Below are positions 26,951 through 35,169 of a DNA stretch of 64,000 bases, in pieces. The DNA is from Paenibacillus thermotolerans (GTDB lineage: Bacteria; Bacillota; Bacilli; Paenibacillales; YIM-B00363), in assembly GCF_028745515.1 (NCBI RefSeq), contig NZ_JAQZSG010000007.1, positions 120,239 through 184,238 of the forward strand. The letters are read 5' to 3'. How positions within the stretch are numbered: the first letter of the stretch is position 1; every line of letters begins with the position of its first letter. The notes beneath the pieces were generated by a model. It was not told the origin of the DNA. It did not search any database and saw only the letters and a list, made by a program, of their open reading frames with translations. Position numbers and translations under genes: made by a program.

Positions 26951-27631
26951 ATGCTGACGGACTGGATGAACAATATCGGCCAATTTACGGTCGTATCGTT
27001 GACGGAAGCGTTGATTGCGATCGTGCTGAGCTTCGTGTTGGGGCTTGTGATCACCCAGGTTTATAAGCTAACGTTTCGCGGAAGAGGGTACTCGCAATCG
27101 TTCGTGCATACCATCATTATTATGAGCGTTGTCGTGTCGGTCATTATGATCGTCATCGGCAGCAACGTGGCTGTGGCGTTCGGATTAGTGGGAGCGTTTT
27201 CAATCATTCGGTTCCGCACCGCGATGAGCAATCCGAAGGATATTGCGTTCATATTTTTCGGGATGGGCTCCGGCATTGCGTGCGGGCTAGGGTTTTACGT
27301 GCTGGCGGTGCTTTTTACGATTGCGCTGTGCGTGCTTATTTACGTGCTGTTCGTCCTCGATTACGGTAAAAAAACGAGCGACGAAAAAACACTCAAAATT
27401 ACCGTGCCCGAAAACTTCTATTATGAGAATGCGTTCAACGACGTCTTCGACCAATACCTGCGATCCTATTCCTTAGTGAGCGTAGAGACGACCAACCTTG
27501 GGACGATGTTTCAGCTTGAGTATGTGGTTGTGGGGAAGGACGGCAGCTCCGATAAAGAGTTGATTGATGCGATCCGGGTGAAAAATGCCAACATGAAAGT
27601 ATCTCTCGTCATGACGCAATATTCAACCTAG
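26951..27631 (+). CDS. DUF4956 membrane protein
   Basis: The 226-aa protein has an N-terminal membrane half (about four spans, residues 17-135, with VAFGLVGAFSIIRFRTAMSNPKDIAFIFFGMG, shown here as the DUF4956 signature) and a soluble C-terminal half. Members occur next to VTC-domain polyphosphate polymerases and CotH-like kinases, as here. The role may be membrane anchoring or ion/phosphate handling for that system. The ATG follows GAGGACGG and the preceding gene ends 1 base upstream. Confidence 0.88.
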   Translation: MLTDWMNNIGQFTVVSLTEALIAIVLSFVLGLVITQVYKLTFRGRGYSQSFVHTIIIMSVVVSVIMIVIGSNVAVAFGLVGAFSIIRFRTAMSNPKDIAFIFFGMGSGIACGLGFYVLAVLFTIALCVLIYVLFVLDYGKKTSDEKTLKITVPENFYYENAFNDVFDQYLRSYSLVSVETTNLGTMFQLEYVVVGKDGSSDKELIDAIRVKNANMKVSLVMTQYST

Positions 27632-27648
27632 GCAGGGGGGATCGGAGC

Positions 27649-29547
27649 ATGGGGCTCACTCGTAAAAAAATCGCCGCGCTTGCCGGATCGGTTGGGATTA
27701 TCGCGTGCCTTTTCGCATTGGTGGGACTTGCCGAGCATTCGGAGGTTCCGCTTCGCAATCAGGATTTGGCGGCAGCAGTCGCTGCTCAGCTGTATAAAGA
27801 CCCGGATGAGCTGACGTTCGCCGATCTGAAACAGGTGGAGGAACTCGACCTGCGCAATCGCGGGCTTCAGGACTTGGCGGGCTTGGAGTATTTGACAAAC
27901 CTCGTTCGGCTCGACTTGGAAAAGAACGTAATTTCCGACCTATCTCCATTAGCGTCGCTTAAGCGATTGCAAGAGCTGAATGTGCAGGATAATCGGATTC
28001 GGGACATTTCGGCGTTACGGCATATGCTGCAGCTCAAAGACTTGAATATGAGGGGCAATCTGATTTCCGATCTGCGCCCGATCAACGGGCTGGTACAGCT
28101 CGAGGTTTTGAACGCTCGCGAAAATTACATCAAGGATATTTCGCCGCTTGCCGGGCTGAAGAGGCTTACGGATGTGAACCTGCGGGGCAATCGGATTGCG
28201 GATGTGACGCCGCTGGGCGAGCTTATGAATTTGCGGACTCGGCTGTATTTGAGCGGAAATTCGATCAACGACTTTTCTCCTTTAAAAGGGTTGTATCACT
28301 CGATCGGGGAAAAGGACTTTTATGTGCGGCCTTTTAACGGGATTCCTGCGGTTTATATCGATACGAACGGAGTGCCCATTACGTCGTTGACGGAACGCAT
28401 CCGGGGAACGATGACGATCAAGAACAGCCTCTACTCCAATTACCCTGCGGAGGGGTTGTACAGCGGCCATATCGGCATTCGGGGCAGGGGGAACAGCTCC
28501 TGGTGGACCGAGGAGAAAAAGAAGCCTTACAACATCGAGCTTTGGGACAACAAGCGGAACAATATTTCGGCACCTATTCTCGATATGCCCGAGAACGACG
28601 ATTGGCTGTTGATTCCGAATCATTTTGATAAGAGCTTGATGCGGAATTATATCGCCAACGATCTCGCGCGGAAGCTAGGGATGTTGTATGTGCCGAAGAT
28701 GCGTTATGTGGAAGTGTACTTGAACGACGATTATGTCGGCAATTATTTGCTCGTTGAGCGGATTAAGCGGGACATCAACCGCGTAGGGGTAAAGGCGTTG
28801 TCGGATGCGGAAGCGGATCAAGTGGAGCCGAATGTGACGGGCGGGTATATACTGCGGATCGACCGGGTGGAGGGGCAGACGTATTTCATGACAAGGCACG
28901 GCGTGGATTTGATTTACCATTATCCGGACCCGGTGAAGCTTACGTCCGCGCAAAAGTCGTACATCATCGGCTATATCAACGAGTTTGAGGATGTGTTGTA
29001 TGGGGGAGATTTTGACGACCCGGAGAACGGGTATGCCAAATATATCGATGTGGATTCGTTCATCGATTGGTATTTGATCCGAGAGCTGTCCCGCGACGTC
29101 GATGCGTGGCGGCTGAGCACGTTCATGTATAAGGATCGGGGCGATAAGCTGCGGATGGGGCCGGTGTGGGATTTCGACATTAGCTTTGGGAATGCCGATT
29201 ATGACGGCGGGTGGCGGACGGACGGATGGGGCATCGTGCGGACGCATCCGGGCAGCTGGTACGGACGGTTGTTTCAGGATCCGGAGTTTGTGCGGAAGGT
29301 GATCGCTCGTTGGAGAGAGATCCGGCCTTTGATTGACGACATGCAGGATGTGATCGATAAGAATGCGGCGTTCCTGGAGGAATCGGCGGACCGGAACTTT
29401 GAGCGGTGGGACATTCTCGGGAGGTATATTTGGCCGAACGTGGCGCCGTTCCCGGATACGTATGAGGGTGAGGTCGACCGGCTTAAGGATTGGATCGCGG
29501 AGCGGGCGGCGTGGATCGATGAGCATATTGAGGAATTGATGCCATAG
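27649..29547 (+). CDS. Secreted or membrane-anchored leucine-rich-repeat protein with CotH kinase domain
   Basis: The 632-aa protein has an N-terminal hydrophobic anchor or signal (residues about 8-25). Residues about 65-210 form bacterial leucine-rich repeats of 22 residues (LVRLDLEKNVISDLSPLASL, LQELNVQDNRIRDISAL and similar, about six). Residues about 235-620 form a CotH domain (GIRGRGNSSW, KKPYNIEL, RYVEVYLNDDYVGNYLLVERI, GPVWDFDISFGN). CotH proteins are atypical protein kinases, first known from the spore coat. LRR-CotH fusions next to VTC and DUF4956 genes are common in Bacillota. The target is unknown; the LRRs probably bind a partner outside the membrane. Confidence 0.9.
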   Translation: MGLTRKKIAALAGSVGIIACLFALVGLAEHSEVPLRNQDLAAAVAAQLYKDPDELTFADLKQVEELDLRNRGLQDLAGLEYLTNLVRLDLEKNVISDLSPLASLKRLQELNVQDNRIRDISALRHMLQLKDLNMRGNLISDLRPINGLVQLEVLNARENYIKDISPLAGLKRLTDVNLRGNRIADVTPLGELMNLRTRLYLSGNSINDFSPLKGLYHSIGEKDFYVRPFNGIPAVYIDTNGVPITSLTERIRGTMTIKNSLYSNYPAEGLYSGHIGIRGRGNSSWWTEEKKKPYNIELWDNKRNNISAPILDMPENDDWLLIPNHFDKSLMRNYIANDLARKLGMLYVPKMRYVEVYLNDDYVGNYLLVERIKRDINRVGVKALSDAEADQVEPNVTGGYILRIDRVEGQTYFMTRHGVDLIYHYPDPVKLTSAQKSYIIGYINEFEDVLYGGDFDDPENGYAKYIDVDSFIDWYLIRELSRDVDAWRLSTFMYKDRGDKLRMGPVWDFDISFGNADYDGGWRTDGWGIVRTHPGSWYGRLFQDPEFVRKVIARWREIRPLIDDMQDVIDKNAAFLEESADRNFERWDILGRYIWPNVAPFPDTYEGEVDRLKDWIAERAAWIDEHIEELMP

Positions 29548-29562
29548 GGGGCGTGGTGTTTC

Positions 29563-30321
29563 ATGGCGAAAGAGGTTTTTACGAGATATGAGGTCAAATA
29601 TTTGATTCCTTTCGGCACGTACCTGTCGCTGCAGCAGGCGCTCGCTCCCTATGTGCGATCCGACGATTACGGCGGGAATCAGGGCCGGTATCGGGTGCAC
29701 AGCCTATATTTCGAATCGCCGGATTACCGGATTTATTACGAGACGAAGAATCGGGCGAAATACCGCCAAAAGCTGCGGATGCGCGTGTACAATCAGGCGG
29801 GTGCGAATGATTTTTCCTACTTGGAGATTAAGAAGAAGCACGGCAACGTGGTGAACAAGCGGCGGACGCAGCTGAAGGTGAGGGATGCGTATCGTTTTAT
29901 TGCGGGGGATGGGCAGGGGCTACCTGTGTCCAATGAGCAGGTGCTGAAGGAGATCGTGGCTTTTAGGGAAGCGTATCAGTTGGCGCCAAAGGTGATCGTA
30001 AGCTATGACCGGCAGGCGATGGCGGGCATTGAGGATCCGGAGCTGCGGATCACGTTCGATCATCATTTGATGTGCAGAAGGTATGATCCTCCCTTTATGG
30101 GGGGCGGGAGAGATGAAGCGTACTTTGTGGATCCTGGGCTCGTGATCCTTGAGGTGAAGGTGAGTGACAGTGTGCCGTTGTGGTTGACGAGGTTGTTGAG
30201 TGAGTATGGGTGTTTGTATAAGAGTGTTTCGAAGTATTGTACGAGTTTAGAGTTGTTGGATCTAGTGGTTGGGGGACAGAGTGGGGTTGGGGTGGAAGGG
30301 AATACAATAAACGTTATTTAA
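29563..30321 (+). CDS. VTC-domain polyphosphate polymerase family protein
   Basis: The 252-aa protein has the tunnel-fold VTC signatures: FTRYEVKYLIP at the N-terminus, YRVHSLYFESPDYRIYYE near 48, KYRQKLRMRVYN near 68, YLEIKKKHGNVVNKRR near 90, VSYDRQAM near 148 and ILEVKVSDSVP near 200. Family members make polyphosphate from ATP or act in related reactions on the triphosphate-tunnel fold. It is the last gene of the DUF4956-CotH-VTC operon. The last 130 bases of the coding strand are almost free of C and rich in G/T. Two hairpins follow. Confidence 0.9.
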   Translation: MAKEVFTRYEVKYLIPFGTYLSLQQALAPYVRSDDYGGNQGRYRVHSLYFESPDYRIYYETKNRAKYRQKLRMRVYNQAGANDFSYLEIKKKHGNVVNKRRTQLKVRDAYRFIAGDGQGLPVSNEQVLKEIVAFREAYQLAPKVIVSYDRQAMAGIEDPELRITFDHHLMCRRYDPPFMGGGRDEAYFVDPGLVILEVKVSDSVPLWLTRLLSEYGCLYKSVSKYCTSLELLDLVVGGQSGVGVEGNTINVI

Positions 30322-30366
30322 TAGTAATAATAATGTTGGTATAATAGGTAACTACCAAGAGAAAGT

Positions 30367-30408
30367 AAGAACCCACCCGTAGGTTGAGCGCCGAAGGTGG
30401 GTTCTTTT
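30367..30408 (+). terminator. Terminator of the polyphosphate-type operon
   Basis: AAGAACCCACC and GGTGGGTTCTT form a perfect 11-bp stem, followed by TTTTCCCC. It lies about 45 bases after the VTC gene. Confidence 0.88.
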
Positions 30409-30449
30409 CCCCAGACTTTAGAAGGGATGCCCCATCCAAGCCGTTGTAC

Positions 30450-30480
30450 AGCCGAGTGTTCACAGCACTCGGCTTATTTA
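30450..30480 (+). terminator. Second hairpin downstream of the VTC gene
   Basis: AGCCGAGTG and CACTCGGCT form a perfect 9-bp stem with a 7-base loop, followed by TATTTATTG. It may be a back-up terminator or terminate the oppositely transcribed kinase gene. Confidence 0.6.
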
Positions 30481-30623
30481 TTGATATGATAACATAAAGG
30501 AAATAAGAAATGAAAGGCTAATCACTTATCAATCTACACGGTTAATTTCTCTAAGTAGAAAAAATGTACCCCCAATGGGTAGGTAGTGTAAAACAATAGA
30601 TGTGCAGTTACATGTCGATAGTT

Positions 30624-31895
30624 TTAACGTGCAGGCAATGTAATGGTTACTGTCGTGCCCGCGTTTTTCTCGCTGGAATACTCGATTTTGCCTTCCATAG
30701 CTCGAATGATTTGAAACGTAACCATCAAACCGAGGCCGGTTCCTTTCGACTTCGTGGAGTAAAACGGAGTACCCAAACGCTTGAGTTCTTCCTTCGCCAT
30801 ACCATGTCCGTAATCGATTACTTTAATGATGACATGCCTCGCTTCCCTGAACGCTTCCATTTTCACAACGCCGCCTACGGACGAGGTTGCTTCGATGCTG
30901 TTTTTGATGATATTGATCATGCCCTGAGCAAACTTCGCTTTCTCGCCGCTAATATAAAGGGAAGGATTGTCACAGCTTAGTAGCAGCCCGACACCGCGCA
31001 TCGATGCATAAGACGCCATGAGATCGGCGATTTTTTGCAATTCCTCAAGGGTATTCATGACCTCGATCTTCTCCAGCTGGGGCTTCGCCAGATTCAAATA
31101 ATCCCCGATGATCTCTTCCGCTCTGTCGAGTTCGGTAATCGCAGTTTTGATGAAATCGGCATTTTTTTCGTTTGTAGGGGATTGTCCAATCAATTGCAAA
31201 AATCCGCGGACAACGGTAAGCGGGTTTCGAACCTCGTGAGCGACACTTGCGGCCAGCTGACTGACGACGTTCAGCTTTTCGGATTGTATAATATTATTTC
31301 GCATTTTGGCTGTGTTCAAATAAGTTTCCATAAGAAGCACAGAGAGAGCTACCGCGAACATTTCAATAAAGAAAATGTTTAGGAAGAAATCGATCGTTTT
31401 TAGCTCGAAGGGGTTCGGTTTATGTGACAGCTTCATATATGCCCACAAGTTGCTGAAAATTACAAGGTAAGAAAAGCAGCTTAGTATGATGCTGATGCTT
31501 ATTTTTTTGAGCAATTTGTATTGGGGGTAACGTTTCACAACAAATAGCACAGGAACGCAGTACGTGGCGTGGATGATATAAATAAACAGGAGGAGTAGAG
31601 TGTCGTAAGGCAAAAAGAACCGGAATAACAGTACAATTACCGAAGCAATCGCCCCTGAACGGTATCCCCCGTACACAAAGGAAATAAAGAGGGGGACAAA
31701 ACGTAAATCCCACAAAAATCCTTCCATATTAATCGGAAACACCATACATAAAGCAGACGAAAAACCGCTTAGTATCCCTATTAAATATTTGGTATTTTTG
31801 GTGTTAAGCAGTGTTGAAAAATTGATCGCGAGAACCTGATATAGAAAGATCGGAAGCAAAATAATCAAAGTGTGCAGAAACAAGTCTTTCAGCAT
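30624..31895 (-). CDS. 5TMR-type sensor histidine kinase (sporulation-kinase-like)
   Basis: The 423-aa protein has an N-terminal five- to six-span membrane sensor of the 5TMR-LYT class (residues about 5-190, including FSSALCMVFP, VYGGYRSGAIASVIVLLFR). The kinase core follows: H-box SVAHEVRNPLTVVRGFLQ near residue 217 and ATPase boxes (INIIKNSIEA, IDYGHGMAKEEL, STKSKGTGLGLMV). The layout resembles KinB-type kinases that feed the sporulation phosphorelay. No response regulator is adjacent, which supports a phosphorelay role, but the partner is unknown. An AGAGGAG site lies 11 bases upstream of the ATG. Confidence 0.9.
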   Translation of the reverse strand: MLKDLFLHTLIILLPIFLYQVLAINFSTLLNTKNTKYLIGILSGFSSALCMVFPINMEGFLWDLRFVPLFISFVYGGYRSGAIASVIVLLFRFFLPYDTLLLLFIYIIHATYCVPVLFVVKRYPQYKLLKKISISIILSCFSYLVIFSNLWAYMKLSHKPNPFELKTIDFFLNIFFIEMFAVALSVLLMETYLNTAKMRNNIIQSEKLNVVSQLAASVAHEVRNPLTVVRGFLQLIGQSPTNEKNADFIKTAITELDRAEEIIGDYLNLAKPQLEKIEVMNTLEELQKIADLMASYASMRGVGLLLSCDNPSLYISGEKAKFAQGMINIIKNSIEATSSVGGVVKMEAFREARHVIIKVIDYGHGMAKEELKRLGTPFYSTKSKGTGLGLMVTFQIIRAMEGKIEYSSEKNAGTTVTITLPAR

Positions 31896-32510
31896 CGGTT
31901 CTCATTCTCCTCTAGGCCGGCAATCGCTAATAGAAGTATAAGTAACAGATTATCATATTTTGTTTGGTTTAGGTGAAGTTTATGATGTGTAAATAGATTG
32001 GTGGAGGATTTGCAAAATGAAATTGTACAGGACATCATTCGGTTGATGTCCTTATTCATTGTAAATGAATATTTCCATAATTGACCTATAGTTTTGAGGC
32101 GAATTGAACGCAAGTCACAACTGGTCCCTACGCTGCAAGCTCTTAACTGTGCTCTTCGGGTCGTAAAAGCTGGCAGCGTATCCGGAAAATATCCGGGTGA
32201 AGCGATCCGAGCCGGACTTTTCAATTGGTCTTATCCTTTCACGAAAATTCGAGTAAGGTGTTTACTTTGTAGCTGGCAGTACTTGTTTGCATCGCGTTTA
32301 CTCGGCCCCCTTTTTCAGATGGACCCACCCATTCTCCTCTTCTGCCTACTTCCAATATTTAAATTCCTACTAGAGTTCTACATCTTTCGGTAGTATAACT
32401 AGAATATGGGACCTTAATATCGTGAAATGTCCACTTATGATCGACCGTGAGAAGTGCAAGAATAGTCCAGACAAGGCCATATCAAGATTTTTTAGTAGGA
32501 GACAATTAAA
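31896..32510. other. Gene-poor left boundary of the defence island
   Basis: About 615 bases with no convincing gene. Short open frames here have no ribosome site and no recognisable family. Base composition becomes more A/T-rich towards the drmE start. No tRNA, integrase or attachment-site repeat was recognised, so the insertion boundary is undefined. Confidence 0.6.
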
Positions 32511-32540
32511 ATGTCTATTTTGAGGTGTCGATATGTCTGA
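32511..32540 (+). CDS. Possible 9-codon leader peptide overlapping the drmE start
   Basis: ATG at 32511 preceded by AGGAG at 9 bases encodes MSILRCRYV and stops at 32538-32540, inside the first codons of drmE (start 32533). The ribosome site of the leader is stronger than the one seen in front of drmE (TGAGGTG). It could couple drmE translation to leader translation. It may be chance. Confidence 0.35.
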   Translation: MSILRCRYV

Positions 32541-35151
32541 AAATATTGTATCCATCCTTAGGAATGCTTTCGTTAAATCTTCATTCATGCTTAGTGATAA
32601 GTATCTGGAAAAAAACGAAATCATATTACGCCACGTTGAAACAATGATTGGTCTACTTACAATTTCAAAAAAAGAACGAGGCATAGTTTTACATCATGGT
32701 ACAAGAATCCCCCTATATTTCGCTATTGTGCTTGCCTGTTTTAAGACATATTTATCTGACGAAAGAGATAATACTGCATTTTTAGATGATTTAAATACAG
32801 GGGACTTAGTACTTTATGAGAATAAAAGGGGGATTTATAAAGGTAGAGATCCCAATGGAAAAATTATAATTGTGAATGCTGATAAAGGAGGGACACGAAC
32901 TACTAATTATATCCCTATCACCCTTGCGAATAAAGTACAACCGTACTTTGGTGACGGAAAGACTTTGGACGGTCGTGGTATCAAAAGAAAGCGGAATGTA
33001 ATGAGCGTAATATCAGAGTTATTTGATATTAAAAATGAAGAAATAAAGAGCGTAATAAATAAATCGGTTCTGATTGTTTGTGACAAGATCGAAGCTGATG
33101 AGATAATAGGAAGTATGAGCCTTAAGGTCAACGATAAACGTATAAAAATGGGCGAATTGTTTCCGGCTGCTTATATTACACCTAACGAGATTCATCATTA
33201 TCCAGGGAATACTGCAAAGAGTGATCCGGTAATAAGGTTCGTAAACAAATTATCGTTAGCCAGAGAATTAATAATAGAAAATAAAAGCATTGAGACAGTA
33301 ATAATCAACGGTTCAGAATATTTTGTAAATGACACTTCAGAAATAGCAAGTATATATGAACGAAGTTCGTTAAAAAGCATTATTTTGCTTGGTGAGATTT
33401 GTAAGGGAATCAATTCGCCTGTTTTTAATGAAATGGAAAATCTTAAACCATTCATCTGGACAAACGATACAACAATTCAAAGTGAAGAGATTGTATCTGA
33501 ACAGCAGGAAAACGAAATACATGAAGAAAGTAAGCTGCTTCAGAGATTGATATTCAATTATAAAAATATCGAGAAAGAAACAGTTCTAATTGACGGGCCA
33601 TTTGATAATGATGAGTTTTTCCAGTGTAAAAAGAATTTACTTCAACTATCAAAACAAATAGACGATAGCGATAAAAAAGAGTTCTTTATTAAAAAAGCAT
33701 ACTGGTTACTTAATCTCCTTGAAAGATCATTTTTTCCTATATCAGTGATGGAGAAAATGGTCTCTAACGGTCAAATAAATGCTCCATCACCAAACTCAGA
33801 GTTGGATTTGATAAAGAAAATTATGGTTGAGTTTATGGGTACAAAGTTGGAGTCGATAGCCAGAGAGATAGTTGAAAATATAGATCACATAAAGACGAAA
33901 CTGGAATATACGAATCCTAAATTTAACTACTTACTGGAAAAAATAAAAGATAGTAAAATATCAAAAAGAAAATTATCTATAATTTGCGCGAAAACATATT
34001 ATCAAAAAGTTTTTTGGGAAGCCGCGCCTGAATATCTGAGGGAAACAGTTGATAAATGCGCTTTTTTCACACCTAATAAATATAGTTCATCAATACTTTT
34101 CCACCAAGTTTACGTCGTTGGTATATGGGACTGGACTAAATTAAATCCATTGTTATTTAGCAATTCTAAGGTAGTATCTTTTGTAATGTACAAAAATGAA
34201 ATTAAGAAATATTACCTAGCGGCTGAAGTTACAAAAAATAAGCTTGTATCTCTACAAAAAAGAAATTTGTTGATACAAAATAATGAAACCCTTGATCAAG
34301 ACGACTCCAAAGAAGTTGTAGTTAGTGTCGATGCCGAGTTAGATGAACGTTATCTTGAAGATCAATTGGAGATATTTACAGATAGCATTTCTTTATCGTT
34401 TTCAAGTGAGGATTTTAAATTCTCCTCGAATACAGGTATGCAGACATCTGAAATTGTGAGGGTCGCCCTATTAGAAACAGGTGAGAAAATTCTTTTTACC
34501 AGGTATTACTCTGCATATGTATTTGATAGTGACCGCCAGGTTGTGAAAGAAACGGATGTTTCTTCGTTAAATGTAGGAGACTTTCTGATCTTTACTAGTT
34601 ACGACAGTGGTACAAGAGATATTGTGGAAAGGATCCTAGAAATTATTTTGGAGAGTGAGGATTGTAGCGATCAATTTAGAGAAGCAAATCGTAAATCGAT
34701 ACACTGGAAACAAGTGTTGAAGGACTATATTTATAAAAAACGAATAAGTTACAAAGAATTATCAGATATGATGGCGGATGCTGGAGCTTGGAAACATGAA
34801 GTTACATTGAGAACTTGGTTGGATGAGGCAAGTCATATAGTTGGGCCCAGAGATCTTGATTCTTACAAAACTATTGCCAAGATCACGAAAGACCCGGAGA
34901 TGCTTTCGAATCCCGAAACATATCATCAATCAAGCAGAGAAGTTAGATCAATGAGAATAAGGATTTTAAAATATCTAGGAAAGAACATTATTAAGAATTA
35001 CAACAAAAATAAGGATGTTTATGATGAAATATTAAGTAAATTGCCGATCGACCTCTCAAAGATGTCAAGGTTGCTTCAGATAGAAAAAATTATAAAGGCG
35101 GAAAATCTTGTAGTACCTTCTCATTTAGCCAATAAACCAATAATATCGTAG
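32533..35151 (+). CDS. drmE: DrmE-like protein of a class-2 DISARM antiphage system
   Basis: The 872-aa protein is A/T-rich in codon use and has no familiar enzyme motif that I can name. It is placed by position and size: it is the first gene of a drmE-drmA-drmB-drmMII set, ending 18 bases before drmA, as in class-2 DISARM loci where DrmE is a large protein of unknown function. Visible parts include an N-terminal region with IVLHHGTRIPLYFAIVLACF, which resembles the start of a nucleotide-dependent helicase-like fold without a proper Walker A, and a C-terminal region with HWKQVLKDYIYKKRISYKELSDMMADAG and EVTLRTWLDEAS, which could be a helix-turn-helix. The family call rests mainly on context. 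Confidence 0.75.
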   Translation: MSENIVSILRNAFVKSSFMLSDKYLEKNEIILRHVETMIGLLTISKKERGIVLHHGTRIPLYFAIVLACFKTYLSDERDNTAFLDDLNTGDLVLYENKRGIYKGRDPNGKIIIVNADKGGTRTTNYIPITLANKVQPYFGDGKTLDGRGIKRKRNVMSVISELFDIKNEEIKSVINKSVLIVCDKIEADEIIGSMSLKVNDKRIKMGELFPAAYITPNEIHHYPGNTAKSDPVIRFVNKLSLARELIIENKSIETVIINGSEYFVNDTSEIASIYERSSLKSIILLGEICKGINSPVFNEMENLKPFIWTNDTTIQSEEIVSEQQENEIHEESKLLQRLIFNYKNIEKETVLIDGPFDNDEFFQCKKNLLQLSKQIDDSDKKEFFIKKAYWLLNLLERSFFPISVMEKMVSNGQINAPSPNSELDLIKKIMVEFMGTKLESIAREIVENIDHIKTKLEYTNPKFNYLLEKIKDSKISKRKLSIICAKTYYQKVFWEAAPEYLRETVDKCAFFTPNKYSSSILFHQVYVVGIWDWTKLNPLLFSNSKVVSFVMYKNEIKKYYLAAEVTKNKLVSLQKRNLLIQNNETLDQDDSKEVVVSVDAELDERYLEDQLEIFTDSISLSFSSEDFKFSSNTGMQTSEIVRVALLETGEKILFTRYYSAYVFDSDRQVVKETDVSSLNVGDFLIFTSYDSGTRDIVERILEIILESEDCSDQFREANRKSIHWKQVLKDYIYKKRISYKELSDMMADAGAWKHEVTLRTWLDEASHIVGPRDLDSYKTIAKITKDPEMLSNPETYHQSSREVRSMRIRILKYLGKNIIKNYNKNKDVYDEILSKLPIDLSKMSRLLQIEKIIKAENLVVPSHLANKPIIS

Positions 35152-35169
35152 GATTTGGGAGTGACGCCT

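Noticed and set aside
27698..29700. Long minus-strand open frames across the CotH gene
   Set aside because: They lie opposite an intact gene with strong family motifs, have no ribosome site and encode no recognisable domain; they reflect the G/T-rich coding strand.
32140..32190. A short CTTCGGGTCGTAAAAGC string resembling part of 16S rRNA
   Set aside because: Only about 17 bases resemble 16S and the flanking sequence does not; no rRNA structure can be built.
32094..32393. A 99-codon frame in front of the drmE gene
   Set aside because: No ribosome site, no family pattern, and codon use unlike the neighbours on either side.
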